From: Enterovibrio sp045679545
GTDB taxonomy: Bacteria > Pseudomonadota > Gammaproteobacteria > Enterobacterales > Vibrionaceae
Assembly (NCBI RefSeq): GCF_045679545.1
Contig: NZ_CP166195.1
Coordinates: 1,178,001-1,242,000, forward strand
Reading direction: 5' to 3'
DNA: 64,000 nt
This document shows, in pieces, positions 52,780-61,335 of the stretch (position 1 is the first letter of the stretch; every line of letters begins with the position of its first letter). The position numbers and the translations under genes were made by a program. Below the pieces are notes generated by a model. It ran no database searches. It had not been told where the DNA came from and was given only the letters and a program-made list of their open reading frames with translations.

Positions 52780-52905
52780 AAGCCCGACGCCTCTTTATTT
52801 AGTCAATTGCTCGGATGAGCAGAGGCCGGATCTACGCCCGTCACTTTTGTCAGGACGCGCGTAGCCATGAAGTTAATAGATAACCATTTACTTCAATGAT
52901 TTACG
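52731..52905 (+). repeat. 175-bp direct repeat, copy B, at the right end of the array
   Basis: Matches copy A at a constant offset of 5060 bp. It ends exactly at the stop codon of the convergent hemerythrin gene. The inverted repeat CTACGCCCGTC / GACGCGCGTAG within it could end transcription from the array or from hemerythrin. Confidence 0.9.
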
Positions 52906-53364
52906 CTACTGTTTTATGTTTTCCGTTTCAAATTGAATGGCGGCCTGTTCTTCAATGTGGCGGAAGTAGTCACGGTCTTCGGTCAGGATATGCATGATCA
53001 ACCAATCGGTTAGGAATGTTTTTACTTTTTCGGGCTGGTCAATCAGGCGATTGTCGGTGATTTCATACTGGGTTTCGTACACTTCAAAAATTTGAGTGAT
53101 CAGCTTGTGGTGGTGCGCTTTGTGACGCAGGATTTTCTCTTCAGGATAACCCACTTCTTCAAGCAACTTTTCTTCACGGCGGAAGTGCGTTTCTGCATAA
53201 CGAATTAACTTATTCAGCGTTTCAAAAATCACCTGATCATCATCACCCCGACGAATGTTGTCGTAGAAGCGATTGGCAATATCGAACAGCATCTTGTGCT
53301 CGTCATCAATGCTTTTCACGCCGGACTCGAAAATCTTTCCCCAAGCAATAAATTTTGTCGTCAT
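52906..53364 (-). CDS. Bacteriohemerythrin
   Basis: A 152-aa protein of the hemerythrin fold: SIDDEHKMLFDIANRFYDNI, the ligand block AETHFRREEKLLEEVGYPEE, HKAHHHKLITQIFE and a final WLIMHILTEDRDYFRHIE with H and D ligands. These residues bind a diiron centre that carries or senses oxygen. GGGAATGAT precedes the ATG. It marks the return to chromosomal composition. Confidence 0.92.
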   Translation of the reverse strand: MTTKFIAWGKIFESGVKSIDDEHKMLFDIANRFYDNIRRGDDDQVIFETLNKLIRYAETHFRREEKLLEEVGYPEEKILRHKAHHHKLITQIFEVYETQYEITDNRLIDQPEKVKTFLTDWLIMHILTEDRDYFRHIEEQAAIQFETENIKQ

Positions 53365-53617
53365 ATCATTCCCTTAACCTAATAGAGCGAGTGTAAGGCA
53401 CTTAAAATTTGGGCGAAATGATAAGCCTCACGAATACTAGGTTTTCGCTCAGTAAGAGTGATAAATGAGTGGTGGGTGTATTTCCGTGCGCTAGATCGGT
53501 TGATTGGCGGGATTCGCGTTAAAGAGTCATTGGGGGTTGACCTTGTCGTCTATTATTCGATATATATCGAAATGAGCTTGTTGTGCTCGCGAATACCGGA
53601 TTAAGGGTTACTTGATT

Positions 53618-55066
53618 ATGGCCTACAAAAACACAGAAAAAGCCAAAAACGAAGCGGTGGAGTGGGCTTTAACCCATGGCATGGCGTTGAAACAAACCCT
53701 GGATTCAGCAAGGCACCCCGCGTTTACGCTAACGCCTACTGTGATTGAAAAAGCGCGTTTTGAACGGTTGCAGTCCTCAGTGCATTTGATGGGGAAATTG
53801 GTTCATGCGGTGTCGCAAGATCATGCATTTTTGCTTGAGGCGATTCGCCCGATAACGGCAGGGAATGTGTTCTTCAAAACGTTGCTGAATATGGCGGAAG
53901 ATGTTCACAGCGATAGCACCAGTAACAAGTGTTTGCCTCTGCTGTTGATGCGCAGCGATTTTATGGACGATGGGGTGTTAGGCCCGAAGTTAGTGGAATT
54001 TAATGGCATTGCGGCGGGCATGGGGCCGTTTGGTCAGCGTATTCATGAACTGCATTGCTATTTGTCGAAGCAATGGCCTTCACCGTATGCGGAGTGGTCG
54101 GGTGATGAAGTCGGGCTGCCTGTTAGCAATTCCGCGTTACAAGGTTTAGCGGAAGGCATTGCGGCGGCGACATGGAAGATCAAACAGGAATTTTCAGATG
54201 CAGGTGCACCGACATTTCTCATGGTGGTGCAAGAGCATGAAGACAATGTGTATGACCAACATTTGTTGGAACACGCACTTCAAGACAAGGGGATTCGCAC
54301 GGTACGGCGCACATTTCGAGAACTGTATGATGGGCTTTCATCAGGTGAAAATCAGCGCCTGTTGTTAGATGGTATTGGCGCAATTGATACGGTGTATCTG
54401 CGTGCGGGTTACCAGTTTTCTGACTATGTGGCGCACGACATCATTGATCGCGCATGTTGTGAGGCGCTTACGCAAACTCGTGTGATGATTGAAAAGCATC
54501 GCGTGGCGGTGAATGCCACAGTGAGCCAACAGTTGGCGACCAGCAAACGCGTTCAAATGCTGCTTTCTTCCCAAAGTGCTGAGTCGTTAACTCGTTTTGG
54601 CTTGACCCAAACAGAAGCGGAAGAGGTGAAGCATTTGTTGGGGGATATGATCCCAGTTGACGCACAAAGTGCTGATTGGGTTCAACACCGTCCGTTAGAT
54701 GAGTGGGTATTGAAGAATCAGGGGGAGGGCGGTGGCCACTGTGTATTTGGCGAGGACATTTATACTAAGCTGAAGGCGTTGGATCCCAACGAATATGACG
54801 CGTGGGCGTTGATGCGCAGGCTGCATCCTCTTCCTCGCTCGCGAGCCGCGTATGTGGTACGAAAAGGCGAGATCTATGTGATTGACGATCTGATCAGTGA
54901 AATTGGCCTGTTCACGGTTCATATTGATGGAGAGCCTGCACTTGAAAGCGGCGGTTATGCGGGCTATTTGATCCGCAGTAAATCGTCGCAAGTTAGCGAA
55001 GGTGGCGTTCACAGCGGCATGGGCGCGTTAGATTCGTTGGCGTACAAGCGGTATGAGAATACCTAG
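53618..55066 (+). CDS. Eukaryotic-type glutathione synthetase
   Basis: A 482-aa protein similar in length to human glutathione synthetase (474 aa) and unrelated to the ~315-aa bacterial GshB. Shared landmarks are VEFNGIAAGMG, TVYLRAGYQFSDYV, WVLKNQGEGGGHCVFGEDI (the glycine-rich lid), ISEIGLFTVHIDG and a C-terminal GYLIRSKSSQVSEGGVHSGM. It should join gamma-glutamylcysteine and glycine with ATP; a different gamma-glutamyl peptide is possible. The ATG at 53618 is preferred over a TTG two codons earlier. It stands alone, with no gshA nearby. Confidence 0.88.
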   Translation: MAYKNTEKAKNEAVEWALTHGMALKQTLDSARHPAFTLTPTVIEKARFERLQSSVHLMGKLVHAVSQDHAFLLEAIRPITAGNVFFKTLLNMAEDVHSDSTSNKCLPLLLMRSDFMDDGVLGPKLVEFNGIAAGMGPFGQRIHELHCYLSKQWPSPYAEWSGDEVGLPVSNSALQGLAEGIAAATWKIKQEFSDAGAPTFLMVVQEHEDNVYDQHLLEHALQDKGIRTVRRTFRELYDGLSSGENQRLLLDGIGAIDTVYLRAGYQFSDYVAHDIIDRACCEALTQTRVMIEKHRVAVNATVSQQLATSKRVQMLLSSQSAESLTRFGLTQTEAEEVKHLLGDMIPVDAQSADWVQHRPLDEWVLKNQGEGGGHCVFGEDIYTKLKALDPNEYDAWALMRRLHPLPRSRAAYVVRKGEIYVIDDLISEIGLFTVHIDGEPALESGGYAGYLIRSKSSQVSEGGVHSGMGALDSLAYKRYENT

Positions 55067-55070
55067 CAGG

Positions 55071-55478
55071 CTAATTTTCACTATCCGGTGCTTTGGGATA
55101 AGGGAATTTGACGTGGCCGAAACGAATAATAAACACGGTAATGGCCATGATCAGCGACGCCACCGAAATGGTCATGATTCGCCAATCGTCCATGTTTTTC
55201 ATGTCGAGAATCAGGTAACGAGCAAGGGCGACAATACCGATGTAAAGCGGCATACGAACCGGCACTTTGCCGGACTCAAAGAAGCTGTGAACCATCGCCA
55301 GCACTTCAAGGTAGATAAACATCAGCAGCAAATCGCCGACTGAAACGCTTCGGTTGGCGATAACTAAGAAGATCTCTTCACCTATGGCGTAAATCGTCGC
55401 GATGACAATCAGCACCAATACAACATTTTCTAGACCATGTATGACTTTGGTTGTCGTCTTATGCTTCGGCATCGCCAT
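55071..55478 (-). CDS. psiE: PsiE family membrane protein
   Basis: A 135-aa protein with four hydrophobic segments (VVLVLIVIATIYAIGEEIFL, VGDLLLMFIYLEVLAMVHSF, MPLYIGIVALARYLIL, ISVASLIMAITVFIIRFG). The LMFIYLEVLAM and VALARYLILD segments match phosphate-starvation-inducible PsiE. It ends 5 bp from the convergent glutathione synthetase gene. The start is at 55478 or, in frame, 55472. Confidence 0.85.
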   Translation of the reverse strand: MAMPKHKTTTKVIHGLENVVLVLIVIATIYAIGEEIFLVIANRSVSVGDLLLMFIYLEVLAMVHSFFESGKVPVRMPLYIGIVALARYLILDMKNMDDWRIMTISVASLIMAITVFIIRFGHVKFPYPKAPDSEN

Positions 55479-55606
55479 CTCAAACTGTCCGTGGTTATAA
55501 GATCAGTCTAACGAGATAACTTGGGAGGGGTTTGTATCATTAGCAAGAGCACACTCCCTCAGTGCTGAGAGAGTGTGTAGGTGAACAACGCGAGATCTCG
55601 AAATGT

Positions 55607-56527
55607 TTAGCGTTGTGCTACCAAGTAATTCAACGCACCGCGAATCGCCGCGACTTGCGCATCGTTGCACTCTTGGTCGGTGACTTTTTCGCTGTCTGGG
55701 TACACTTCGGTGGTGGTGCTGTACTGGCAATCCGTAAAGCCAGTGCACAGTCCCAATGATTTCACTGGGTAGTTGATCACGCCTTCCTGTTGAACAGGCG
55801 AACCGATAATGTTTCCTTCAGCATCCGCAGGGGCAATGTGTGTCACTTTGCGCACCTCGTCGATCACCGCGGTTTGAAAATCTGCATTCGGGTTTTCACT
55901 GTCTCCCACGGTATAGAATCCATCAGGCACAGTGTCTTCTTCGTAATCTTTGCCATCACGAGCGGCCAGTGCTGGGCGGAACTCGGATTCGTCTGTGTCT
56001 GTGGTTTCATGAAGGTCGATATGTGTGAAGATCTCTACGCCCAAGCTTTTCACCCACGCCATTACATTGGCGGCCTCTTCCGATGGGCTGTTCTGCACAA
56101 ATGAACGGTTTGGATCAACCGCAATTGGGTTCCAACGGTTGATGGTTTCATAACCCCAAGGGCTGATACACGGTGCAACAATCAGGTTGAAGTGCTCGGT
56201 ATAATCCAGCGCCTCGGTATCAAGAAATTGCAACGCGCCATGCACACCGCTGGTTTCGTAACCATGCACGCCGCCCGTGATCAGAATCGTCGGTTTGCTT
56301 TGGTCAAAATCACGGCTTCGAATACCAAACTGCGGGTAACGCGATGCATCAAAAGACAATGCGCCGTATTGCGTGACATCGAAGCGGTCTTTTAACGCCT
56401 CGATTTTTGTCATCACATCCTCTTTGTAGCTGCGCTTAATGCTGGTGGTTTTGAGCCACTGTGCTTTTTCTTCATCTCCCCAAGGTTGGCCCGGTGTGCC
56501 GATAGGAAAAGTGATGGATGTTGTCAT
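55607..56527 (-). CDS. M14 family metallocarboxypeptidase
   Basis: A 306-aa enzyme. Zinc ligands are H and E in LITGGVHGYETSGVHGAL and the later H in FTHIDLHETTDTDESEF; NRWNPIAVDPNRSF has the arginine that binds the substrate carboxylate. There is no signal peptide, so it probably acts in the cytoplasm, perhaps on gamma-glutamyl or murein-derived peptides. AAGGAATTACC precedes the ATG. Confidence 0.85.
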   Translation of the reverse strand: MTTSITFPIGTPGQPWGDEEKAQWLKTTSIKRSYKEDVMTKIEALKDRFDVTQYGALSFDASRYPQFGIRSRDFDQSKPTILITGGVHGYETSGVHGALQFLDTEALDYTEHFNLIVAPCISPWGYETINRWNPIAVDPNRSFVQNSPSEEAANVMAWVKSLGVEIFTHIDLHETTDTDESEFRPALAARDGKDYEEDTVPDGFYTVGDSENPNADFQTAVIDEVRKVTHIAPADAEGNIIGSPVQQEGVINYPVKSLGLCTGFTDCQYSTTTEVYPDSEKVTDQECNDAQVAAIRGALNYLVAQR

Positions 56528-56831
56528 GGTAATTCCTTACTGAGAGATGGTGAGTTGCTTTCTAGGTTAAACGGCTTGTTGGCTGACAGGGTCAGCATTT
56601 TCTGCAAAGAGAGTAGCACACTCTTTTGCGCATTCCATTGCCATCATATTCTGATTGATGACTATTTGGCCATTAATGGAAAGAGGTCATGGTGACATTT
56701 ATTCCTGTTTATATTTCATAGGGTTAGTGCCTGGCTAAAAAATAATTTCTCTTTTTTAAGCCATCCTTAAGTGATTCTTAAGACTCACTGATTAGGCTCT
56801 CATTATCGCTTACAGCTAGGGAAGAAGCGGA
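56528..56831. other. Divergent intergenic region with operon promoter
   Basis: About 300 bp between the M14 gene and the thermostable-hemolysin-family operon. The right part holds three phased CTTAAG-type half-sites and a CATTAT -10. The left part shows nothing I can name. Confidence 0.5.
56755..56806 (+). promoter_or_regulatory. Three phased response-regulator half-sites and -10 element
   Basis: TTTAAG (56755-56760), CTTAAG (56766-56771) and CTTAAG (56777-56782) are spaced exactly 11 bp apart. This is the CTTAAK-N5-CTTAAK form bound by PmrA/QseB-type regulators. The last copy sits at the -35 position, 18 bp before CATTAT (56801-56806), the geometry of an activated promoter. The operon encodes such a regulator. 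Confidence 0.75.
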
Positions 56832-57485
56832 ATGGAAAAGAAGCCTACATTCACCACCTTCGAGATAGTGACAGAATCGCATCCATTGAGAGCGGACGTG
56901 GAGCACTATATTGCCGAACGTTATCGCATCGCGTTTGATGCCACTGTCACTGAGTTCATGCCTTACTTCTCCTGCGCGTTAGATGAAGAAGGGAGCATCT
57001 TATCGGTGTGTGGCTTTCGCACAGCAAACAACGAACGCTTGTTTCTTGAGCAGTATTTGCATCTTCCGGCTGAACAGCTTATCTCACAGCATTTTGGTGC
57101 GCGCGTTGAACGCAGCGCGCTGATTGAATTTGGTCAGCTCGCTTCATTTTCACGCGGGGTATCGCTACAGCATTTCACTTACCTTTCCCGCTATCTGGTT
57201 GAGCAAGGATTTAGCTGGTGTATTTTCACCGCGACGGGGCCACTGCAAGCCATGATGAAACGATTTGGCTTGGCGCCCGTGTCGCTGGTAGATGCCGATT
57301 CAGCATGCATTGATAACGCTGAATCTGTGTGGGGGAGCTACTACCAAACACAACCTAAAGTATCGGCGGGAAGCTTAGTGGCAGGGGCTAAGCAGCTTTC
57401 GCAGATTGACCTGAGAGCATCAAACGCACATTTGGCTTCAAATACGCCCATGTACAAAACAGGGCTGGGGGTGTCCCATGGTTAA
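56832..57485 (+). CDS. Thermostable hemolysin family protein
   Basis: A 217-aa protein of the T_hemolysin family, related to delta-VPH of Vibrio parahaemolyticus: ADVEHYIAERYRIAFDATVT, CALDEEGSILSVCGFRTAN, FLEQYLHLPAEQLI and VERSALIEFGQLASFSRG. The layout resembles GNAT or acyl-homoserine-lactone-synthase folds more than a pore-forming toxin, and no signal peptide is seen. An acyltransferase role in the following pathway is therefore plausible (inference). GGAAGAAGCGGA precedes the ATG. It overlaps the ligase gene by 8 nt. Confidence 0.82.
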   Translation: MEKKPTFTTFEIVTESHPLRADVEHYIAERYRIAFDATVTEFMPYFSCALDEEGSILSVCGFRTANNERLFLEQYLHLPAEQLISQHFGARVERSALIEFGQLASFSRGVSLQHFTYLSRYLVEQGFSWCIFTATGPLQAMMKRFGLAPVSLVDADSACIDNAESVWGSYYQTQPKVSAGSLVAGAKQLSQIDLRASNAHLASNTPMYKTGLGVSHG

Positions 57486-59040
57486 TGTGTTAGCGCGCAT
57501 CCGCCATTTTGCACAGACCACGCCGACCAAAACGGCGTTGGTCGGCCGTGACGCCATTGGTGTGATTGGTAACGTGGATTACTGCACTTTATGGCGCGAC
57601 ATTCAAACCTTGAGTGACACGCTTAAACAATGGAAGACCAAGCGTATCGCGTTGCTTGCTGAGAACGGCATTGCCTGGGCGAAGGTTGATCTTGCTGCAT
57701 TACTGGCACAGGTGACGGTTGTGCCCGTGCCGACGTTTTTCTCTCGTGAACAAGTGGCGCATCTTGTTGCGAAAGCGGATGTGGATTTGTTGGTGGGGGA
57801 TTGGTCGACACTGGCTATTTCACCCCAAGGTGAACTGGCCGGATTACCCTGCTACTCGCGCCTTGCCGCCCACACATTGAGCAGCGATACGATAGCAAAG
57901 ATAACGTTCACCTCGGGGTCAACCGGTTCGCCAAAAGGTGTTGCCCTTAGCGCGGAAATTATTGATGCGGTGACGCAATCTTTGGTTGAGGCTGTCAGCA
58001 CCCAAACTGTTTCGACTCAGCAAATCAGTTCGACTCAGCAAATCAGTTCGACTCAGCAAAGCATTTCGCCAACTCGTCATCTTGTCGCGCTGCCGTTATC
58101 GACGCTGCTTGAAAATATCACGGGGATATACGTGCCATTGTCATTGGGTGTTGAAACTGTGGTGTTAGAAGGATTCGAAGTGGGGCTTCGCGGATCAAGT
58201 GGCTTCTCACCGGATATTTTCGGCGCGGCGTTGGCACAATACCAACCAGAGAGCATGGTGGTGACGCCCATGTTGCTGTTGGCTTTGACAGAAATTGCCA
58301 GTGTGCAGCCAAGCATTACACAGCCTTTAACATTCATCGCCGTCGGTGGCGCGAAAGTGCCGGCGTCTTTGCACCACAAAGCGCAACAGCTTGGTCTGCC
58401 CGTGTTTGAAGGTTATGGGCTATCTGAATGTGGCTCGGTGGTCAGCCTCAATACGCCATTCGCACACCGCCAAGGCAGCGTGGGGAAACCGCTGTCACAT
58501 TGCCGAGTCCGTATTGCCGATGACGGTGAAATCGTGGTGCAAGGCGCGGCGATGAATGGCTATATCCATGAAGCGATAGATTGCCAAAACGATGACATTC
58601 ATACCGGGGATCTTGGCTACCTCGACGAAGAAGGTTACTTGTTTGTTTCAGGCCGCAAAAAGAACGTATTGATCACCGCGTTTGGACGCAATGTCAGCCC
58701 TGAATGGATTGAAGCAGAAGCCTTGGCTTACCCACATTTGCGTCAAATGGTGGTGCTTGGCGATGGCTGTGCCGTGTTGTCTGCGGTGGTGGCAAGTCAT
58801 GACCATGAACAAACGCTTAGCCAAATTGCGCAACTTAATCGCCGCCTACCGGATTATGCCGCCATCGGGCACGTTATTTTCACCCAACCTTTTCAGCATG
58901 AGGACAGTTTAATGACCGCGAATGGTCGACCGCGTCGTGATGTGTTTGCACAACAATTCTCTTGTTTTATCCCAAATAACCAATGCGTGAGCGTGGCGGA
59001 TTTTTCCGTGACCAGTTGCTCCGATATTTCACTGACTTGA
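57478..59040 (+). CDS. AMP-dependent acyl-CoA synthetase / ligase
   Basis: A 520-aa adenylating enzyme. The ATP loop is ITFTSGSTGSPKGVALS (142-158), followed by FEGYGLSECGSVVSLN and HTGDLGYLDEEGYLFVSGRK. Two oddities: an STQQIS repeat just after the ATP loop, and at the C-terminal A10 position LMTANGRPRR has Arg484 where the adenylation lysine (NGK) is expected. It may activate a fatty or amino acid for its operon partners. It overlaps the first gene and is 21 bp before the next, so the genes are coupled. Confidence 0.88.
   Translation: MVNVLARIRHFAQTTPTKTALVGRDAIGVIGNVDYCTLWRDIQTLSDTLKQWKTKRIALLAENGIAWAKVDLAALLAQVTVVPVPTFFSREQVAHLVAKADVDLLVGDWSTLAISPQGELAGLPCYSRLAAHTLSSDTIAKITFTSGSTGSPKGVALSAEIIDAVTQSLVEAVSTQTVSTQQISSTQQISSTQQSISPTRHLVALPLSTLLENITGIYVPLSLGVETVVLEGFEVGLRGSSGFSPDIFGAALAQYQPESMVVTPMLLLALTEIASVQPSITQPLTFIAVGGAKVPASLHHKAQQLGLPVFEGYGLSECGSVVSLNTPFAHRQGSVGKPLSHCRVRIADDGEIVVQGAAMNGYIHEAIDCQNDDIHTGDLGYLDEEGYLFVSGRKKNVLITAFGRNVSPEWIEAEALAYPHLRQMVVLGDGCAVLSAVVASHDHEQTLSQIAQLNRRLPDYAAIGHVIFTQPFQHEDSLMTANGRPRRDVFAQQFSCFIPNNQCVSVADFSVTSCSDISLT
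58011..58060 (+). repeat. In-frame 18-bp tandem repeat in the ligase gene
   Basis: TTCGACTCAGCAAATCAG at 58011-58028 and 58029-58046, and a third copy that is near-complete (58047-58060). It encodes repeated STQQIS in a surface-loop position after the ATP loop. Confidence 0.9.
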
Positions 59041-59061
59041 ATACGTAGGGAAGCTATTGCC

Positions 59062-59784
59062 ATGAACATGAATACTTCAAGCAACACGATGACAGACAAC
59101 AACACCCCGTTTTTTAACACACTGGAGCAGCAAACCTTGGCGGCACGAAATGCCATGTTAAGCGCACCCATTTTTGAGGCGTGTCGAGCGGGCAATGTTG
59201 ACCTGAATACTTACACCGCGTTTTTGGTGCAAGCCTTTCATCACGTTAAACACACCGTGCCTTTGCTAATGGCCTGTGGCTCGCGATTGCCAGAAAGCGA
59301 TGAGTGGCTGCGTCAGGCCATTGGTGAGTACATTGAAGAAGAAAAAGGCCACCACGAATGGATTCTAAATGACTTAAACCGGTGTGGGTTTGATGCCGAA
59401 TTGGCTCGCTATAACCAGGCTGAAGGTGCGGTGGGTTTACCTATTGAAATGATGGTTGCGTATCTCTACCACCAAATCGATAGACGCAATCCCATGGCCT
59501 TTTTTGGCATGGTTTGGGTGCTGGAAGGCACGAGTGTGTCCGTCGGTGGTGACATGGCTGCACTGGTGAAACACGGTTTGGGTTTGCCTGATGCGGCAAT
59601 GAGCTATTTGACCTCACACAGCACATTGGATGTCGAGCATATCGGCTTTTTTGAAACGCTAATGAACCAAGTGACGAACCCTGACGATCAGGCCGCCATT
59701 ATTGACGGTGCTAACCGCGTGTTTGCTCTGTATGGCCAAATGCTGTGTGAACTGCCGCTTAAGCAACAAAGCCATGCTGCATAG
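59062..59784 (+). CDS. Heme-oxygenase-like diiron (TenA/PqqC-like) protein
   Basis: A 240-aa all-helical protein. Candidate metal ligands follow the HDO pattern: E94-K-G-H97 in YIEEEKGHHEW, E155 in WVLEGTSVSV and D190/H193 in STLDVEHIGFFETL. Proteins of this kind use iron and oxygen (UndA decarboxylation, BesC cleavage) or are cofactor-free (TenA, PqqC). The intact ligand set favours the iron-oxygen type. AGGGAAGCTATTGCC precedes the ATG. Being between a ligase and a reductase, it likely works on an activated acyl substrate. Confidence 0.8.
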   Translation: MNMNTSSNTMTDNNTPFFNTLEQQTLAARNAMLSAPIFEACRAGNVDLNTYTAFLVQAFHHVKHTVPLLMACGSRLPESDEWLRQAIGEYIEEEKGHHEWILNDLNRCGFDAELARYNQAEGAVGLPIEMMVAYLYHQIDRRNPMAFFGMVWVLEGTSVSVGGDMAALVKHGLGLPDAAMSYLTSHSTLDVEHIGFFETLMNQVTNPDDQAAIIDGANRVFALYGQMLCELPLKQQSHAA

Positions 59785-59820
59785 CGTTTAGCCAATAGCA
59801 AAGTGAAGAAGGGGACAAAC

Positions 59821-60630
59821 ATGAAACTGAATGGCAAACGCGTTTTGCTGACAGGCGCAACGGGTGGGATCGGGAAAGAGATCGCTGCTGCGCTCGCAAA
59901 GCAAGGTTGTGAACTTATAGTGGTGGGCAGAAAAGCGAACCAGCTGGCTGAACTGGTGGCAAGCCTTGACGATTCATCGCGCCACCAATCTTTGATCGCT
60001 GACTTGGCGCGAACCGAAGGCCTTGACGCGGTATCGCAGTTTTGTGCCTCGCTTGATGTTGCGGGAAAGCCCGTCGATGTCGTGATCAACAATGCTGGCT
60101 GTAACACCTTTCTGTATCTGCAAGATCGCGATGCAGCATCGGTAAAACGAGACGTTGAATTGAACCTGATCGCGCCCATTCTACTGAGCCAAAGTGCGCT
60201 TGGTTGGATGGCGAAAGACGGGGTGATCCTCAATGTGGGTTCTACGTTCGGGGCGATTGGTTTTCCCGGTTACACCAGTTATTGCGCCGCAAAAGCAGGG
60301 TTACAGCGCTTTAGTGAAGCACTCAGCCGAGAGCTAAATGGAACGGGTAGGCGCGTTCAGTACTTGGCTCCCAGAGCGACCAATACCTCGTTGAATGATG
60401 CGCGTGTGACTGAGATGAACGAAAAGCTAGGAAACAAAACTGACGAAGCGGCATTTGTGGCGGCGCAAACTGTCGCCATGCTCAAACAAGAGGCGTCAGT
60501 GAAATGGATCGGCTGGCCTGAAAAATTATTCGTCAGGCTCAATCAGTTGTTTCCGTCTTTGGTGGGTTCTGCAATCAAAAAGCAGCATCAGACCATCACG
60601 GAATACGCGACAAAAACACGCTGCAAATAA
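59821..60630 (+). CDS. SDR family oxidoreductase
   Basis: A 269-aa short-chain dehydrogenase: GKRVLLTGATGGIGKEIAAA at the start, VVINNAG, active-site Ser in LNVGSTFGAIG and Tyr-Lys in YTSYCAAKAGLQR. AAGGGGACAAAC precedes the ATG at 59821 (an in-frame ATG at 59803 lies before this ribosome site). It is likely the carbonyl-reducing step of the pathway. The C-terminal part (VKWIGWPEKLFVRLNQLFP) resembles that of membrane-associated acyl-chain SDRs. Confidence 0.88.
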   Translation: MKLNGKRVLLTGATGGIGKEIAAALAKQGCELIVVGRKANQLAELVASLDDSSRHQSLIADLARTEGLDAVSQFCASLDVAGKPVDVVINNAGCNTFLYLQDRDAASVKRDVELNLIAPILLSQSALGWMAKDGVILNVGSTFGAIGFPGYTSYCAAKAGLQRFSEALSRELNGTGRRVQYLAPRATNTSLNDARVTEMNEKLGNKTDEAAFVAAQTVAMLKQEASVKWIGWPEKLFVRLNQLFPSLVGSAIKKQHQTITEYATKTRCK

Positions 60631-60658
60631 GCAAACGGATAATCTTGAGGGAACGACG

Positions 60659-61333
60659 ATGAACACAAGTATCAGCAAAACCATTAACACCATCTTGAAA
60701 ACCACCACCAAATCATTGTTTGTTATGCTGGCAATGGCTGCGAGTTTTAACGTTACCGCTGCAAATGCAGATGAAACGCTCAAAACAGTACAAAAACAGT
60801 GGGCAAAGTGCCAATACGACACCTTTAATAAAGAGAACAAAATCAGTTGCCTGAATTCTTTGATTGCAATGAACCAAGAAGAGTTGGACAGTGACCCATC
60901 ACGTGATGATCTCAAAGTCTGGCTTGCCATCAACAAAAGCACGCTAGCCGGTGCGGAAGGCGGATTGGGTGCTTTGTCTTTGGTGAAAGAAGCGAAAGGT
61001 CTGCTTGAAGAAGTGATTTCGTCAGACTCACAAGTACTTGAAGGGTCGGCATACACCAGTTTGGGCTCACTGTATTATCAGGTGCCGGGGTGGCCAATTG
61101 GGTTTGGGGATGACGATGAAGCCGAGCTTATGTTGCAAAAAGCCCTCGCAATTAATCCAAACGGTATCGATCCAAATTTCTTTTATGGTGACTTTCTAGC
61201 GAACAACGGCGACACAGCACAAGCCATCGCCTTTTTGAAAAAAGCCCAAAAAGCCGCACCGAGAGAAGGGCGTGAATTGGCAGATCAAGGGCGACAACGC
61301 GAAATTGAGCGCAAGCTGAAGGAACTAGAATAA
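60659..61333 (+). CDS. Secreted TPR protein
   Basis: A 224-aa protein with a signal peptide (TKSLFVMLAMAASFNVTAANA, cut before DET) and tetratricopeptide-like helices at about residues 115-200 (LEGSAYTSLGSLYYQVPGW, AELMLQKALAINPNGIDPNF, GDTAQAIAFLKKAQKAAP). It lies between the enzyme genes and the two-component genes and is probably periplasmic. It may present a signal to the histidine kinase or help export the product (inference). Its stop is 2 bp before the regulator's start. Confidence 0.82.
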   Translation: MNTSISKTINTILKTTTKSLFVMLAMAASFNVTAANADETLKTVQKQWAKCQYDTFNKENKISCLNSLIAMNQEELDSDPSRDDLKVWLAINKSTLAGAEGGLGALSLVKEAKGLLEEVISSDSQVLEGSAYTSLGSLYYQVPGWPIGFGDDDEAELMLQKALAINPNGIDPNFFYGDFLANNGDTAQAIAFLKKAQKAAPREGRELADQGRQREIERKLKELE

Positions 61334-61335
61334 CA

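Noticed and set aside
44925..52905. CRISPR array or phage att region
   Set aside because: Repeats are attC-type, unequal in length and separated by genes; no short regular spacers or phage genes are present.
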